A stretch of 64,000 nt of DNA, taken from assembly GCF_006740045.1 (NCBI RefSeq), contig NZ_AP019749.1, positions 2,871,001-2,935,000 on the forward strand, in the 5' to 3' direction. Below are positions 62,954 through 64,000 of this stretch, one piece after another. Source of the stretch: Comamonas terrigena NBRC 13299 (GTDB taxonomy: Bacteria > Pseudomonadota > Gammaproteobacteria > Burkholderiales > Burkholderiaceae_C). Position 1 is the stretch's first letter. Each line of letters begins with the position of its first letter. The notes under the pieces were generated by a model. That model was not told the origin of the DNA. It was given only the letters and a program-made list of their open reading frames with translations, and ran no database searches. Position numbers and translations under genes: made by a program.

Positions 62954-63112
62954 ATGAGCATAGGTACTATTTTGCTGGTCGTCCTGCTCCTGGTATTGAT
63001 TGGTGCGCTCCCCGCTTGGCCGCACAGCCGAAGCTGGGGCTACTTCCCGAGCGGCTTGGTTGGCTTGGCTGTGGTGGTGTGGGTCGTACTGATTCTGATG
63101 GGACGCCTCTGA
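62954..63112 (+). CDS. DUF3309 family small membrane protein (52 aa)
   Basis: A very short membrane protein: MSIGTILLVVLLLVLIGALP, then WPHSRSWGYFPSGLVGLAVV and VWVVLILMGRL. The second part is the DUF3309 hallmark. TAAGGAG lies 7 nt before the ATG. These proteins are widespread in proteobacteria and of unknown function. Convergent with the antiporter gene, 1 base between stops. Confidence 0.93.
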   Translation: MSIGTILLVVLLLVLIGALPAWPHSRSWGYFPSGLVGLAVVVWVVLILMGRL

Positions 63113-63113
63113 G

Positions 63114-64000
63114 TCATCCGTGGGGCCCGATGTAGCGCTTCATCAATGGCAGTACCGTGATGCCATGCACGATGATCGAGGCGGCCACAGTCCACAATGT
63201 CAGGCTTACCACGGTTGCGGCAGTGGCCGGATCAATGCCATGTCGCAATGCCAACAGCATGTAGAAGATGGAGCCGATACCCCGAATTCCAAACCAGCCG
63301 ATCATGGCCCGCAGCCTCCAATCCGCATGCCTGCCCCATACGGCAGGCAGCGTGGACACAGGCCTGAGGACTAGCAGCACCAATGGGACGAACCACCAAA
63401 CGGGTGTCACCGGTTTGGCGTAAGGCAGCATGGCTCCCACCATGAGCACGAGAGCTAGTTCAGCAAGCCGCTCCAGCTGTTCATTGAATCCGTGGACGGA
63501 ATCTCGCATATCACTCGCGTGAAGCGTCGCACCGGCCATTAGGACTACCGGGGGCGCGAGCATTTCTTTCCCTGTCACGGCTCTGGGGAGCTCGCGCACG
63601 CGCTGCAGCGCAAGGCCTGCGGCGAATACTGCCAGAAATCCCGAAGCCAGGCTCAGCTGAGCTGTACCGTAGGCCATCCCGATGAGCCCGATACCCAGAA
63701 ACTCGTTCAAGCCCGCGGCTTCCTTATGGCGGCTGCGCAGATAGACAACGAGTCTGCCCGTGCCCGCTCCCAGCGCCGCGCCGATCGCCAGACCCGCAGC
63801 CATAGACCACAGGAACTCCATGGTCCACCAATGCAGCATGCGTTCGCCCAGCGGGTGCAGCCCCAGCAGCCCAAGCCCCAGCATCACCATGGGGTAGGAG
63901 GTGCCATCATTGAGCCCTCCTTCACCGGCCAGGCTAAACCCCAACCGGTCCGGGCTCGTCCCAGGCTGCGACTGGACACCCGAAGCCAGCACCGGATCCG
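63114..64000 (-). CDS. Cation/proton antiporter, NhaP/KefB-like (5' end outside window)
   Basis: About 295 C-terminal codons of a CPA-type antiporter. It opens in the motif DPVLASGVQ and then SLAGEGGLNDGTSYPMVMLG, the core of the ion pathway with its acidic residues. Eight or so helices follow, including WFGIRGIGSIFYMLLALRHG, typical of NhaP-like exchangers. It exchanges Na+ or K+ for H+ in the inner membrane. The window ends within the gene, so the start is not visible. Confidence 0.92.
   Translation of the reverse strand, partial: DPVLASGVQSQPGTSPDRLGFSLAGEGGLNDGTSYPMVMLGLGLLGLHPLGERMLHWWTMEFLWSMAAGLAIGAALGAGTGRLVVYLRSRHKEAAGLNEFLGIGLIGMAYGTAQLSLASGFLAVFAAGLALQRVRELPRAVTGKEMLAPPVVLMAGATLHASDMRDSVHGFNEQLERLAELALVLMVGAMLPYAKPVTPVWWFVPLVLLVLRPVSTLPAVWGRHADWRLRAMIGWFGIRGIGSIFYMLLALRHGIDPATAATVVSLTLWTVAASIIVHGITVLPLMKRYIGPHG

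Overview
The window reads as high-GC chromosomal DNA of a betaproteobacterium of the order Burkholderiales, most likely Comamonadaceae and Comamonas-like. The basis is the mix of TRAP and Bug/TctC-type binding proteins, many LysR regulators paired with transporters, a class-2 LeuA, an orphan membrane glucose dehydrogenase and the codon usage. The genus is inference; no rRNA or tRNA gene is present to test it.

Layout. 1-3.9 kb: a TRAP transporter (DctM partial, DctQ, DctP) with an SDR dehydrogenase and a divergent LysR. 4.4-9.3 kb: an accessory stretch of small orphan genes, a lipoprotein esterase, a short repeat in three copies, a frameshifted integron-integrase remnant and two attC-like hairpins; this looks like a decayed chromosomal integron. 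10.4-16.1 kb: LacI regulator, ABC importer and class III phosphodiesterase, with an in-frame amber codon in the ATPase. 16.7-17.6 kb: an A+T-rich promoter, a structured leader, a 68-residue protein and an RRM RNA-binding protein. 17.8-29 kb: LeuA, AraC, five LysR-family genes with divergently placed enzymes or transporters, and a decayed copy of one LysR gene.

29.6-32.5 kb is a lower-GC islet holding a tight three-gene operon: an sce7726-like predicted PD-(D/E)XK nuclease, an sce7725-like protein and a RES-domain protein. This is the best candidate for an undescribed defence or toxin system. 33-41.6 kb holds hydrolases, AraC and TetR regulators, Ohr, a YbhB-like protein, a 5'-truncated aminotransferase and a DUF1348 gene with twin TetR operators.

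41.8-50.8 kb: a 15-unit heptamer array, then a B12 uptake operon (btuB-btuF-btuC-btuD) behind a cobalamin riboswitch, ending in an overlapping luciferase-like monooxygenase gene, with a COG0523 metallochaperone behind a Fur/Zur-type box. 51-57.6 kb: Bug receptor, enolase-superfamily enzyme, LysR, arsenate-reductase-like protein and quinoprotein glucose dehydrogenase. 57.8-60.2 kb: a TetR-DJ-1-MDR cluster resembling electrophile-response loci. 60.4-64 kb: a second copy of a roughly 250-bp dispersed repeat, two divergent Crp/Fnr regulators, two small membrane proteins and the 3' part of a cation/proton antiporter.
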